DNA from: Nodosilinea sp. PGN35
GTDB taxonomy: Bacteria; Cyanobacteriota; Cyanobacteriia; Phormidesmidales; Phormidesmidaceae
Assembly: GCF_029109325.1 (NCBI RefSeq)
Contig: NZ_JAQKQJ010000016.1
Coordinates: forward strand, 62,001 to 126,000
Direction: 5' to 3'
Length of the DNA stretch: 64,000 nt
Numbering within the stretch: position 1 is the stretch's first letter; every line of letters starts with the position of its first letter. Made by a program: the position numbers and the translations under genes. Positions 8,549 through 17,247 of this stretch are shown one piece after another. The notes under the pieces are model-generated. The model was given only the letters and a program-made list of their open reading frames with translations. It made no database searches and was not told the DNA's origin.

Positions 8549-9465
8549 TGGTGCAAACCGATCTGAGTTGCGGTCGATTCACCAGGGCGGGCTGGGAGCT
8601 GCCCCCGGTGCAGACGACCCTGGCCAGCGTGGTCGAGCGTCAGGGCGTTGGCCTGCATTCGGGGACTACAACCACCGTCACCCTGCGACCAGCGGCACCG
8701 GGGCAGGGGCGCTATTTCGTCCGCACCGATCTGCCGGGTCAGCCCTCGGTGCCCGCCAGCCTGAAGGCGGTGAACCCCACCCTGCTCTCGACGGAGCTCT
8801 GCCAAGGGGAGGCCTCGGTGCGCACCGTTGAGCACCTGCTGGCGGCCCTGGTCGGCTTGGGTATCGACAACGTTCGCGTGGAGATCACTGGCCCGGAGGT
8901 GCCTCTGCTCGACGGCTCTGCCCTGGGTTGGGTTGAGGCTATTGGCCAGGCTGGGCGGCAAAGGCAGCAGGCCCCCCAGGGAACGGCTCGCCTCCGCCAG
9001 CCCGTGACGATCCATCACGGGGATGCCTTTGTGGCGGCGTTTCCAGCCCCGATGGCGCGGTTTACCTACGGCATCGACTTTGAGGTGGTGGCGATTGGCA
9101 ATCAGTGGTTTAGCTGGTCGCCCGGGGCCGACCCCTTTGGGCCGGATGGATTTGTGGCCCTGGTGGCTCCGGCGCGCACCTTTGGTCTGGCCCACCAGGT
9201 AGAGCAGCTGCGCGCCAGCGGCCTCATTCAGGGGGGTAGTCTCGACAACGCTCTGGTGTGCGGCGACGAGGGCTGGCTAAACCCGCCGCTGCGGTTTGAG
9301 AACGAGCCTGCCCGTCACAAAATGCTCGACCTGATTGGCGATCTCAGTCTGCTGGGCCGCCTGCCCGAGGCCCACATTGTGGCCTATAAGGCCAGTCACC
9401 GTCTGCACGGCGAGCTGGCGGCGGCCCTGGTACCGGCCTTGATCTATGGCGAGGATACCCTCTAG
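8548..9465 (+). CDS. lpxC: UDP-3-O-acyl-N-acetylglucosamine deacetylase
   Basis: Zinc enzyme for the committed step of lipid A synthesis, 305 residues. The core begins at QTTLASVVERQGVGLHSG after an N-terminal extension of about 20 residues. Zinc ligands are expected at His96 in TVEHLLAAL and in the late block MLDLIGDLSLLG with its preceding His; the catalytic region follows around HRLHGEL. VPLLDGSALGWVEAI is also a hallmark. Its ATG overlaps the omp85 stop, so the two are translationally coupled. Confidence 0.95.
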   Translation: MVQTDLSCGRFTRAGWELPPVQTTLASVVERQGVGLHSGTTTTVTLRPAAPGQGRYFVRTDLPGQPSVPASLKAVNPTLLSTELCQGEASVRTVEHLLAALVGLGIDNVRVEITGPEVPLLDGSALGWVEAIGQAGRQRQQAPQGTARLRQPVTIHHGDAFVAAFPAPMARFTYGIDFEVVAIGNQWFSWSPGADPFGPDGFVALVAPARTFGLAHQVEQLRASGLIQGGSLDNALVCGDEGWLNPPLRFENEPARHKMLDLIGDLSLLGRLPEAHIVAYKASHRLHGELAAALVPALIYGEDTL

Positions 9466-9523
9466 TGGCAAAATCAATCTAGGCAATTTGCCTGCTGCAC
9501 TTTAACGTACTGACCCACCCATT

Positions 9524-10066
9524 GTGATTGACGCAACTGCATCGAGCCCTGTGACCACAGCCCCCGACCGTGTTGAAGCTACTTCAGTTGGCAAGGAGCC
9601 AGCGGCTTCTACCACTGTCTACAGCGCTGAGCAGATCTACGCCCTGCTGCCGCACCGCTATCCCTTCGCCTTAGTCGATCGCATCATCGACTATGTGCCC
9701 GGCCAGCATGCTACTGGTATTAAAAATGTGACCTTTAACGAGCCCCACTTTCAGGGGCATTTTCCGGGGCACCCGATTATGCCAGGGGTGCTCATTGTGG
9801 AGGCCATGGCCCAGGTTGGGGGCATTGTGCTGATGCAGGTGCCGGGGGTAGAGGGGCTCTGCGTGTTTGCCGGTATCGACAAGGTGCGGTTTCGCCGCCC
9901 GGTGGTGCCTGGCGACCAGCTGGTGATGACGGTGGAGCTGCTCACCATAAAGCGGCTGCGGTTTGGCAAAATGCACGGGCGAGCCGAGGTCAATGGGCAG
10001 CTGGTCTGCGAGGGTGACCTGATGTTCTCGGTGGTGGAGTCGGCAACAACTCCCCAGGGGAAATAG
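9524..10066 (+). CDS. fabZ: 3-hydroxyacyl-[ACP] dehydratase FabZ
   Basis: Hot-dog-fold dehydratase that supplies acyl-ACP for fatty acid and lipid A synthesis. The frame opens with GTG at 9524 and gives 180 residues with a 35-residue N-terminal extension over the core. The core begins LLPHRYPFALVDRI. The catalytic His is in HFQGHFPGHPIMPG and the Glu in VEAMAQVGG. It lies between lpxC and lpxA, the usual position in Gram-negative lipid A clusters. Confidence 0.95.
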   Translation: MIDATASSPVTTAPDRVEATSVGKEPAASTTVYSAEQIYALLPHRYPFALVDRIIDYVPGQHATGIKNVTFNEPHFQGHFPGHPIMPGVLIVEAMAQVGGIVLMQVPGVEGLCVFAGIDKVRFRRPVVPGDQLVMTVELLTIKRLRFGKMHGRAEVNGQLVCEGDLMFSVVESATTPQGK

Positions 10067-10081
10067 GTAAAGAATGTGTCT

Positions 10082-10939
10082 ATGTTGCAATCTCTGGGTT
10101 CTGGAGGCGGGCCGTTGACTACCCTGATTCATCCCACAGCCGTGGTTCACGCGGGTGCCCAGCTGCACCCTACTGTCAAGGTCGGGCCTTACGCGGTGAT
10201 TGGAGAGCAGGTCACCATTGGCCCTGGGACTGAGATTGGTGCCCATGTCGTGATCGACGGCGAGACGACGATTGGGGCTCAAAACCGCATTTTCCCTGGG
10301 GCAGCTATTGGTCTGGAGTCTCAAGACCTAAAGTACGACGGCTCGATGAGCCGGGTGCTGATTGGCGACCACAATTTAATTCGCGAGTATGTCACCATCA
10401 ATCGGGCCACCGATGCCGGGGCGATAACCCGGGTGGGCAACCACAACCTGCTGATGGCCTATTCCCACGTGGCCCACAACTGCGTGGTTGAAGACAACGT
10501 GATCATCGCCAACTCGGTGGCCCTGGCAGGGCATGTGTATGTGGAGGCAGGGGCGCGGATTAGCGGTCTGGTGGGGGTGCACCAGTTTGTGCACATTGGT
10601 CGTCTGGCGATGATTGGCGGTCTCAGCCGCATCGATCGCGATGTGCCGCCGTTTACCCTGATCAACGGCAACCCGGCCCAGGTGCGGGGGCTCAACCAGG
10701 TGGGGCTACAGCGGGCGGGTCTGACCACCGATCCCCAGGCCTACCGAGAACTCAAGCAGGCCTACCGGCTGGTGTACCGCTCGGGCGAGTCGTTGAGCGA
10801 CGCGATCGCCAAGCTCAACCAGGATGAGTCTAACGATCTGGTGCGCCACTTTAGCGAATTTTTGCGGGCGGCCCAGCAGAGCGATCGCCGTGGGTTGACC
10901 CCCGGACGCCGCCGGAGCAGGCCCAGCGATGACGACTAG
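10082..10939 (+). CDS. lpxA: acyl-ACP--UDP-N-acetylglucosamine O-acyltransferase
   Basis: Left-handed beta-helix acyltransferase for the first lipid A step, 285 residues from the ATG at 10082; a GTG 6 nt upstream is possible. Hexapeptide repeats run from about residue 18 (IHPTAVVHAGAQLHPTV) to 190. The catalytic His is in YSHVAHNC. REYVTINRAT and GLVGVHQFVHIGRLAMIGG are LpxA signatures. The C-terminal helical domain is complete and ends in an Arg-rich tail. It starts 15 nt after fabZ. Confidence 0.96.
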   Translation: MLQSLGSGGGPLTTLIHPTAVVHAGAQLHPTVKVGPYAVIGEQVTIGPGTEIGAHVVIDGETTIGAQNRIFPGAAIGLESQDLKYDGSMSRVLIGDHNLIREYVTINRATDAGAITRVGNHNLLMAYSHVAHNCVVEDNVIIANSVALAGHVYVEAGARISGLVGVHQFVHIGRLAMIGGLSRIDRDVPPFTLINGNPAQVRGLNQVGLQRAGLTTDPQAYRELKQAYRLVYRSGESLSDAIAKLNQDESNDLVRHFSEFLRAAQQSDRRGLTPGRRRSRPSDDD

Positions 10940-10958
10940 TTGGGGAGCGGCGTAGGGG

Positions 10959-12140
10959 ATGGCCGAGCACAGTCGGCGAATTTTTATCAGTACGGGCGAG
11001 GTGTCGGGCGACTTGCAGGGGGCGCTGCTAATTGAGGCGCTCGTGCAGCGATCGCGCGATCGCCACCTCACCCTGGAGATTACCGCCCTCGGTGGCCCCC
11101 GCATGGCCAGGGCGGGGGCAAAGCTGGTGGGGGAAACTACGGGCATTGGCTCGGTGGGCATTTTTGAGGCGCTGCCCTACCTGATGCCCACCCTGCGCTT
11201 GCAGCGGCTGGCCAAGGCGGCCCTCGACGCCCAGCCGCCGGATCTCGCCGTGCTGATCGACTACATGAACCCCAACCTGGTGATGGGCGACTACCTCAAA
11301 ACCCACCATCCCCAGGTGCCGGTGGTTTACTACATTGCCCCCCAGCAGTGGGTGTGGGCCTTTTCTGAAAAAGACACCCGCAGGCTGGTGCAGTGCAGCG
11401 ATCGCATGCTGGCCATCTTTAAAGCCGAGGCCGACTACTACCGGGGCTTTGGGGCCAATACCACCTGGGTGGGCCATCCCCTGGTCGATCGCTACCCTGG
11501 CCCCGCCGACCAGGCCGCCGCTCGCCAGCAGCTGGGCCTGCCCCTCGATACCCCCGTGGTGACGCTGCTGCCCGCCTCCCGGCAGCAGGAGGTGAAGTAC
11601 CTGATGCCCGTGCTGCTCCAGGCGGCGCAGATTATCCAGGCCCGGTGCCCCGAGGCCACCTTTTTGCTGCCGGTGTCGATTCCGGCGCTGCGGGCCAGTT
11701 TTGAGCAGGGGCTGGCCGCCCACGGGCTGAACGGGCGGGTGGTGGCTGAGGGCAGCCAGGGGGCGATCGCCGCCGCCGATGTCGCCATTACCAAGTCGGG
11801 CACCGCCAACCTCGAAATCGCTCTGATGGACGTACCCCAGGTGGTGGCCTACCGCATTCACCCCCTCAGCGCCCGCATTGCTCGCTACCTGCTGAAGTTT
11901 GATGTGCCCTACGTATCGCCGGTCAACCTGGTGGTCAACCAGCCCGTGGTGCCCGAGTTTTTGCAGTGGGAGGCGACTCCGGCGGCGATCGCCGCCGCCG
12001 CCCTGGAGCTGCTGCACAGCGAGACCGCCCGCCAGACGATGCGATCGGGCTATGCCAGGGTGCGCGAAGAGCTTGGCCCCCCCGGTGTTTGCCAGCGCAC
12101 CGCCGATCTGATCTTAGATGCCCTAGATGAGACGCCCTAG
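10959..12140 (+). CDS. lpxB: lipid-A-disaccharide synthase
   Basis: GT19 glycosyltransferase that condenses UDP-diacylglucosamine with lipid X, 393 residues. It begins with ISTGEVSGDLQGALL, the family N-terminal signature, and contains YYIAPQQWVWAFSEKD and VTLLPASRQQEVKYLMPV. The nucleotide-sugar region is ITKSGTANLEIALMDVPQVVAYR. It is the last Lpx gene here; lpxD and lpxK are not in the window. The ExbB/ExbD pair follows after 160 nt. Confidence 0.96.
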   Translation: MAEHSRRIFISTGEVSGDLQGALLIEALVQRSRDRHLTLEITALGGPRMARAGAKLVGETTGIGSVGIFEALPYLMPTLRLQRLAKAALDAQPPDLAVLIDYMNPNLVMGDYLKTHHPQVPVVYYIAPQQWVWAFSEKDTRRLVQCSDRMLAIFKAEADYYRGFGANTTWVGHPLVDRYPGPADQAAARQQLGLPLDTPVVTLLPASRQQEVKYLMPVLLQAAQIIQARCPEATFLLPVSIPALRASFEQGLAAHGLNGRVVAEGSQGAIAAADVAITKSGTANLEIALMDVPQVVAYRIHPLSARIARYLLKFDVPYVSPVNLVVNQPVVPEFLQWEATPAAIAAAALELLHSETARQTMRSGYARVREELGPPGVCQRTADLILDALDETP

Positions 12141-12302
12141 ATGAAAGGTCGTGGTAAAAGCTCGTGGCAGGGCAACCCTCGACAGAATTCTCCTGAAACT
12201 GTTGAAGCGTTCCCAAAGTCACTACAATTGTTATGCTTTGCCCGAGAGGGGTCGCGCTGTCGCGTCTGACGGCCCGGCTCGGTGGTGACAGGAGGATCTT
12301 GA

Positions 12303-13040
12303 GTGAATATACCTGAGCTATTTGCCCGCGGCGGCATTGCCATGTGGCCGCTGCTCCTACTTTCAGTTTTAGCCGTGGGCACAATTTTAGAGCGCATCTG
12401 GTTTTGGTCGCGCATTTTGACCCGCGAGCGCGAGGTGTCTGGGCGCGTGCTAGAAGCCGCTCGCCGCGACTGGGCCGCCGCTGCCGACATTGCCTACCGC
12501 TCTGCCGTGCTGCCCATGGGGCGGTTCCTGTCGGCCCCGCTCAAGCTGCAATCCCCCGACCCGGAGGTGTTTCGTCTGGCTCTAGAGACCTCGGCCAACG
12601 AAGAACTCTTAGCCATGAGTCGGGGCGAAAAAATTCTCGAGGCCGTGATTGCCCTGTCGCCGCTGCTGGGGCTGTTGGGTACCGTGCTGGGCTTAATCAA
12701 TTCCCTGGGGTCGATTCAGATCAGCGACCTGGGCAGTGGGGATGCCACGGCGGGCACCTCTTTGGGTATCAGTGAGGCGCTGATTAGCACCGCCGCTGGC
12801 CTGGTGATTGCCATTACCGCCCTGGCCTTTTACCGGCTGTTTCAGGGGTTTGTGTTTGGTCAGGCCAAAATGTTTCGCCAGGCGGGCAGCGAGCTAGAGT
12901 TGCTCTACCGCCAGAGCTGGGCTCAGCTCCACGGGGTGTCGCCAGTGCCGGTGCCGGTGCCGGTACCCGCTGACAATCCGCTGGAGCCAACTGCCGCTGT
13001 TACCGATGTCACGCCCTCTGCGGAGACCCCCTCCCTATGA
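12303..13040 (+). CDS. exbB: MotA/TolQ/ExbB proton channel family protein
   Basis: Inner-membrane proton channel subunit, 245 residues, starting at GTG after a good ribosome site (AGGAGG at about 12291). Three membrane segments are visible: residues 8-32 (GGIAMWPLLLLSVLAVG), about 115-138 (IALSPLLGLLGTVLGLI, the conserved core), and about 158-180 (STAAGLVIAITALAFY). The tail has a run of PVPVPVPV. It overlaps the next gene (ATGA), making an ExbB-ExbD pair. Whether it energises TonB-type uptake or a Tol-like envelope system is not shown; no TonB receptor is present. Confidence 0.9.
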   Translation: MNIPELFARGGIAMWPLLLLSVLAVGTILERIWFWSRILTREREVSGRVLEAARRDWAAAADIAYRSAVLPMGRFLSAPLKLQSPDPEVFRLALETSANEELLAMSRGEKILEAVIALSPLLGLLGTVLGLINSLGSIQISDLGSGDATAGTSLGISEALISTAAGLVIAITALAFYRLFQGFVFGQAKMFRQAGSELELLYRQSWAQLHGVSPVPVPVPVPADNPLEPTAAVTDVTPSAETPSL

Positions 13041-13672
13041 AAGTAGACCTGCTCGACAATCCCTCCCAGGATGTACATCTAGAGATTGTTCCGCTGATCG
13101 ACGTTATTTTTTGCATTCTGACGTTCTTTATTTTGGCGGCGGTGGGGCTCACCCGGCAGCAGGCCATCGATCTAGATCTGCCCACGGCCCAGACAGGACA
13201 ACCTCTGCCGGGGCAGATGGGCCAGGGGGGCGATCGCCTCTACGTCAGCATTGACGGCTTTGGGCAGGTGTATCTTGACCAGCAGCCCGTGCCGATTGAG
13301 CTGCTGCGGGACGTGCTGGGGCAGTTTAACCAGGTCAACCCCGGCGGGCTGATTGTGCTCTACGCCGCCCGCGATGCCCGCTATGAAGATGTGGTGACGG
13401 TGCTTGATGAGCTGCGGGCGGTGGGGGGCGATCGCGTTGCCCTGGCCACCCTGCCCCGCGACACTACCCTGGGACCAGAGGGCGCAGTGCCTGGCGAAGC
13501 CCCCGGCCTGTTTCCCGAAGGGTTTCCCCAGGACGGTGCCCCTGGGGAAACCCTGCCTCCTGGGTTTGAGCAGCCCGGTGCCGACCCCTTTGCCCCCACG
13601 TCGCCGCTGTTTCCCAATGAACCGGCTTCGCCTTTGCAGCCCGCCCCTACGCCCAGCCCAGCCCAGCCCTGA
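13037..13672 (+). CDS. exbD: ExbD/TolR family biopolymer transport protein
   Basis: A 211-residue single-pass membrane protein. The short cytoplasmic N-terminus is followed by VPLIDVIFCILTFFILAAVG (about residues 20-40); the Asp in PLIDVIF is the conserved proton-path residue. A periplasmic domain of about 100 residues follows, then a long Pro/Gly-rich tail (residues 155-211) that looks unstructured. Its start overlaps exbB by 4 nt. The Pro-rich tail is longer than in the enterobacterial proteins. Confidence 0.9.
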   Translation: MKVDLLDNPSQDVHLEIVPLIDVIFCILTFFILAAVGLTRQQAIDLDLPTAQTGQPLPGQMGQGGDRLYVSIDGFGQVYLDQQPVPIELLRDVLGQFNQVNPGGLIVLYAARDARYEDVVTVLDELRAVGGDRVALATLPRDTTLGPEGAVPGEAPGLFPEGFPQDGAPGETLPPGFEQPGADPFAPTSPLFPNEPASPLQPAPTPSPAQP

Positions 13673-13687
13673 GGCCCTGCCCATTGA

Positions 13688-13731
13688 CTAGGGCACCAAC
13701 CTCTACCCTTAGATAGAGGTTAGTGCCCTAG
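13688..13731. terminator. hairpin after exbD
   Basis: Inverted repeat with outer arms CTAGGGCAC and GTGCCCTAG and inner arms AACCTCTA and TAGAGGTT around a short loop, 15 nt after the exbD stop. There is no T-run, so it is either a weak terminator or an RNA-stabilising 3' end. It separates the envelope operon from the sugar ABC cassette. Confidence 0.6.
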
Positions 13732-13789
13732 CGTTCCGGTTTGATGGGGTGGCCTGGGTTAGCCGTTACCGAACCTCGGCGTTCGGCAT

Positions 13790-15142
13790 TTGCATCGACT
13801 GCATCTTAAAGTTGGCCAGCCTGGGGGTGTTTACTTTCCGGGCAGTGTTTTGCGTAAAAATAACTTTTTTCAGGGGCTAGGCCGTCGCCTGGGCCTGGCT
13901 ATTTTGGCCTCGCTGGTCGCGGTGGGGGCGCTGCTGCTGGGCCATGCCTGGTCACAGCAGCCGGTTACTGTTTCCTTCCTAGTGCGGGCGGTTGAGGCCG
14001 ATCAGATGCAGGGCTTGGCCCAGCAGTTTATGGCCGAAAACCCAGACATTCGCATTGAAATGGTGCGCGGCCCCAACGCCGCCGACGCGGTCGAAAACCT
14101 CTACACCACCTCATTTTTGCTGGGCGACTCCCCCTACGACATCCTGTTCTCCGATGTCGTCTGGATTCCTAAATTTGCCGCTGCCGGATGGTTAATCGAT
14201 CTCTCAGACCGGGTCAGCGACGCCGACCTGGCCGATTTTCTAGAGGCCGATGTGGCGGCGGGCCTTTACCAGGACGGCCTGTACCGCATGCCCTTTCGCT
14301 CTGATATGGGCATGCTCTACTACCGCACCGACCTGCTAGAGCAGGTGGGCCTAGAGCCCCCTGAGACCTTTGACGACTTGATTGCGGCCTCTGAGGCGAT
14401 TCAGGCGCAGACCGATGTGGACTGGGGCTTTACCTGGCAGGGTTTGCAGTACGAGGGTCTGGTGACTAACTTCATCGAAATCATTGCGGGCTATGGCGGC
14501 TTTTGGATCGACCCCGACAGCTTGGCCGTGGGCCTCGATCAGCCCGCTGGCATTCAGGCCGTTGAGTTTATGAAGGGGGTGATTGATCAGCGCATTTCGC
14601 CGCCTGGCGTGACCAACTACATCGAAGAAGATGCCCTGCGGCAGTTTCAGAACGGCAGTGCAGCCTTTCTGCGCAATTGGCCCTACGCCTGGGCTGAGGC
14701 CAATCGCGAAGGTACCGCAGTGGCCGGTAACATTGCCCTTAAACCCATGGTGCATGCCGAAGGACAGCAGCCCGCCGCCTGCCTGGGGGGGTGGGGCTTT
14801 GGCATTTCATCCACCACCCCTCACCCAGAAGAAGCCTGGCGAGTGGTGGAATTCTTCACGAGCCCTGGCCCGATGAAGCAGTTCATTACTGAATTTGCCT
14901 ACGTGCCCAGCCGTCGGGCGCTGTTTACCGACCCCGATGTGCTGGCGGTGTTTCCCCACTACGAGCAGCTCCTAGAAGTGGCAGAAACGGCAATTCCTCG
15001 GCCTCCCGTGGGGCAGTACGCCCAGCTGTCAGATATTTTGCAGCGCTACTTGAGTGCCGCCATTACCAATCAAATGACCCCAGAAGCCGCTATGACGGCA
15101 GCGGCAGGCGAGAGCCGTCGAGTCCTGGGCGTAGAGGCGTGA
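13790..15142 (+). CDS. ABC transporter extracellular solute-binding protein, family 1 (sugar or osmolyte)
   Basis: A 450-residue periplasmic binding protein of the MalE/family 1 type. The frame opens at TTG 13790; another TTG at 13850 (just before RKNNFFQG) is equally plausible, and neither has a clear ribosome site. Residues about 33-56 form a hydrophobic export segment with no lipobox Cys. The mature part has VTVSFLVRAVEADQMQGLAQQF, YDILFSDVVWIPKFA and PFRSDMGMLYYRTDLL, typical of trehalose/glucosylglycerol-type binding proteins. The two permeases and ATPase follow on the same strand. The ligand is not provable from sequence. Confidence 0.88.
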   Translation: MHRLHLKVGQPGGVYFPGSVLRKNNFFQGLGRRLGLAILASLVAVGALLLGHAWSQQPVTVSFLVRAVEADQMQGLAQQFMAENPDIRIEMVRGPNAADAVENLYTTSFLLGDSPYDILFSDVVWIPKFAAAGWLIDLSDRVSDADLADFLEADVAAGLYQDGLYRMPFRSDMGMLYYRTDLLEQVGLEPPETFDDLIAASEAIQAQTDVDWGFTWQGLQYEGLVTNFIEIIAGYGGFWIDPDSLAVGLDQPAGIQAVEFMKGVIDQRISPPGVTNYIEEDALRQFQNGSAAFLRNWPYAWAEANREGTAVAGNIALKPMVHAEGQQPAACLGGWGFGISSTTPHPEEAWRVVEFFTSPGPMKQFITEFAYVPSRRALFTDPDVLAVFPHYEQLLEVAETAIPRPPVGQYAQLSDILQRYLSAAITNQMTPEAAMTAAAGESRRVLGVEA

Positions 15143-15211
15143 TGGAGCGATAGGGTGTTGGCAAAGCCTGCCCGAAGGGCTTAGGAGTGATGAATAAATG
15201 AGGGACGCGGG

Positions 15212-16114
15212 ATGGTGAGTAAGGACTATATTCGAGAGCGGGAACAGCGGACGGGCTGGCTGCTGATGATTCCGGCACTGCTGCTGCTGCTGCTGGTCTA
15301 TGCCTTTCCGATTTTGCGGGCCTTTTGGCTGAGCTTTTTTACCGAAAACCTCAGCACAAACCTGGAGCCTGTCTTTAGCGGCTTAGACAACTATGCGCTG
15401 ATGGTGCAGGATGGTCGCTTCTGGCAGAGTATGCGGAATACGACCGTATTTACCATAACGACGCTGATTTTTGAGCTGATTTTGGGCCTGCTGATTGCCC
15501 TTTGTCTCGACCAGGCCTTTCGGGGGCGTGGCTGGGTGCGAACGATCGCCATTCTCCCCTGGGCCCTGCCCACCGCCCTGATTGCCCTGGCCTGGCGCTG
15601 GATTTTTAACACTGAGTTTGGCGTCTGGAATGACCTGCTGCTGCGGTTTCAGCTGATTGACAACCCGGTAAACTGGCTCGGCGAACCCTTTTGGGCGATG
15701 GTGGCGGTGATTGCCGCCGACGTGTGGAAGACGACCTCCTTTGTGGCAATTTTGCTGCTGGCGGGGCTGCAATCGATCTCCCAAGACCTCTACGAGGCTC
15801 ACGCCCTAGATGGTGCCAGCCCCTGGCAGAGCTTTCGACAGATTACGCTGCCGCTGATCGCGCCGCAGATTGTCATTGCCACGCTGTTTCGCTTTGCCCA
15901 ATCCTTTGGCATTTTTGACCTGATTCAGGTAATGACCGGCGGCGGTCCCGGCGGAGCCACCGAGACGGTGTCGATCTATATCTACGCCGCTGTGATGCGC
16001 TACCTCGACTTTGGCTACGGAGCCGCCCTGGTGACGGTGACCTTTGTGCTGCTGGTGGCGGTAGTGGCCCTGAGCTGGCTGTACCTCTCCCGTCTGCGGG
16101 CCAAAACTGAATAA
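15212..16114 (+). CDS. carbohydrate ABC transporter permease, MalF type
   Basis: A 300-residue inner-membrane permease with six predicted segments; the first is MIPALLLLLLVYAFPILRAF. The ATPase-docking EAA loop reads YEAHALDGASPWQSFRQITLP near residues 197-217. A GAGG sequence lies 9 nt upstream of the ATG. It follows the binding protein by 69 nt and is separated from the next permease by a 106-nt repeat-rich gap. Confidence 0.92.
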   Translation: MVSKDYIREREQRTGWLLMIPALLLLLLVYAFPILRAFWLSFFTENLSTNLEPVFSGLDNYALMVQDGRFWQSMRNTTVFTITTLIFELILGLLIALCLDQAFRGRGWVRTIAILPWALPTALIALAWRWIFNTEFGVWNDLLLRFQLIDNPVNWLGEPFWAMVAVIAADVWKTTSFVAILLLAGLQSISQDLYEAHALDGASPWQSFRQITLPLIAPQIVIATLFRFAQSFGIFDLIQVMTGGGPGGATETVSIYIYAAVMRYLDFGYGAALVTVTFVLLVAVVALSWLYLSRLRAKTE

Positions 16115-16219
16115 TTTTGGATTTTAGATTTTGGATTTTGGAGCAGCGATCTGCCAATTCCTAATCCAAAGCAGTCCAAAATCCCCAATCCAAAATCCCC
16201 AATCTAAAATCTAAAATTC
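16115..16219. repeat. heptamer repeat (TTTTGGA type) as an inverted pair between two permease genes
   Basis: From 16115 to 16142 the strand carries TTTTGGA-like heptamers, one of them the variant TTTTAGA. From 16163 to 16219 it carries the complementary TCCAAAA, TCCCCAA and TCTAAAA types. The two blocks could pair as a long imperfect hairpin. The second block ends directly against the ATG of the next gene, so no normal ribosome site is present there. The unit resembles the short tandemly repeated heptamers known from other cyanobacteria. Confidence 0.85.
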
Positions 16220-16220
16220 C

Positions 16221-17108
16221 ATGACTACCGTTCCCCAAACCACCGCCTCTCCACCCCAGACCAGCGATCGCGGCATTCCCTGGATGCGGCTGCTGCTCTG
16301 GCTGGCGATCGCCTTCACCGTCATCTTCAGCCTGGCCCCGGTGCTGTGGCAGGTGCTCACCTCGTTTAAAACCAACGCCGCCATCACTCAAACCCCGGTG
16401 GTGTATTTTCCGGGGTTTGACCAACTCACCTTCAGCCACTACCTCGACCTATTTCGGCTCAACCAGTTTCAGATTTACATGTTCAACAGCGCCTTAGTGG
16501 CTATTGTCTCGACGCTGTTGTGCCTGGCGCTGGGCTCGCCTGCGGCCTACGCCCTGGCTCGCCTGCGGGTGCCGGGGGAGCAAATTATCTTGGCCGTTGT
16601 GCTGGTGGTCACGCTGTTTCCCTATATTTTGCTGTTCTTGGGCCTGCTGGAAGTGGTGCGAGCCCTTGGGCTGGCCAACAACTACCTGGCGCTGATTATT
16701 CCCTACACCGCTATCAACCTGCCGCTGACCATTTTGGTCATGCGCAGCTTCTTTCAGCAATTGCCCAAGGATTTAGAAGACTCCGCCAAGGTAGATGGCT
16801 ATAACACGGTGCAGATGCTCTGGCAGATTGTGCTGCCCATGACCCTGCCCGCCCTGGTCACCACCGGCATTCTGGCGTTTATCTTCGCCTGGAATGAGTA
16901 TCTGTTTGCCCTCACTTTTATGACTCGCGAGGGCATGAAAACTATCCCCGTCGCCGCCGCCCAGCTCGGCGGCACCACCCTATTCGACGTGCCCTACGGC
17001 CCTCTGGCGGCGGCCACTGTGGTGGGTACTCTGCCCCTGGTGCTGCTGGTGCTGTTCTTCCAGCGCCGCATTGTGCAGGGCCTAACCTCCGGGTCGGTAA
17101 AGGGGTAA
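16221..17108 (+). CDS. carbohydrate ABC transporter permease, MalG type
   Basis: A 295-residue permease with six membrane segments, the first at about residues 22-45 (LLLWLAIAFTVIFSLAPVLW). The EAA loop is EDSAKVDGYNTVQMLWQIVLP. The start ATG directly follows the TCTAAAA heptamer block. It forms the permease pair with the MalF-type gene and is followed by the ATPase after about 140 nt of repeats. Confidence 0.92.
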   Translation: MTTVPQTTASPPQTSDRGIPWMRLLLWLAIAFTVIFSLAPVLWQVLTSFKTNAAITQTPVVYFPGFDQLTFSHYLDLFRLNQFQIYMFNSALVAIVSTLLCLALGSPAAYALARLRVPGEQIILAVVLVVTLFPYILLFLGLLEVVRALGLANNYLALIIPYTAINLPLTILVMRSFFQQLPKDLEDSAKVDGYNTVQMLWQIVLPMTLPALVTTGILAFIFAWNEYLFALTFMTREGMKTIPVAAAQLGGTTLFDVPYGPLAAATVVGTLPLVLLVLFFQRRIVQGLTSGSVKG

Positions 17109-17113
17109 ACCAA

Positions 17114-17140
17114 TTTTGGATTTTAGATTTTAGATTTTGG
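17114..17140. repeat. heptamer repeat (TTTTGGA/TTTTAGA) after the second permease
   Basis: Four heptamer units, two of them the TTTTAGA variant that contains a TAG triplet. The array starts 5 nt after the permease stop. Arrays located inside genes in this window contain only stop-free TTTTGGA units, whereas this intergenic one contains the TAG form. Confidence 0.85.
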
Positions 17141-17144
17141 CTTG

Positions 17145-17240
17145 ACCCTCCCCCCCTTCCTTATCCCCTCATCTTCCTCACCTCCCCACTCACCCACCTA
17201 TCCACCTACTCACTCACCCACCCACCCACCTACTCACCAC
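17145..17240. repeat. pyrimidine-rich tandem tract before the ABC ATPase
   Basis: An almost G-free stretch built from degenerate CCCACC, TACTCAC and CCCCTCA units. It directly precedes the ATG of the ATPase and leaves no purine-rich ribosome site. Such homopurine/homopyrimidine DNA can adopt triplex structure. A similar short tract precedes glsA. Confidence 0.7.
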
Positions 17241-17247
17241 CAAGACC

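Noticed and set aside
16115..16219. CRISPR array
   Set aside because: The repeats are contiguous degenerate heptamers without unique spacers, and no cas gene is present.
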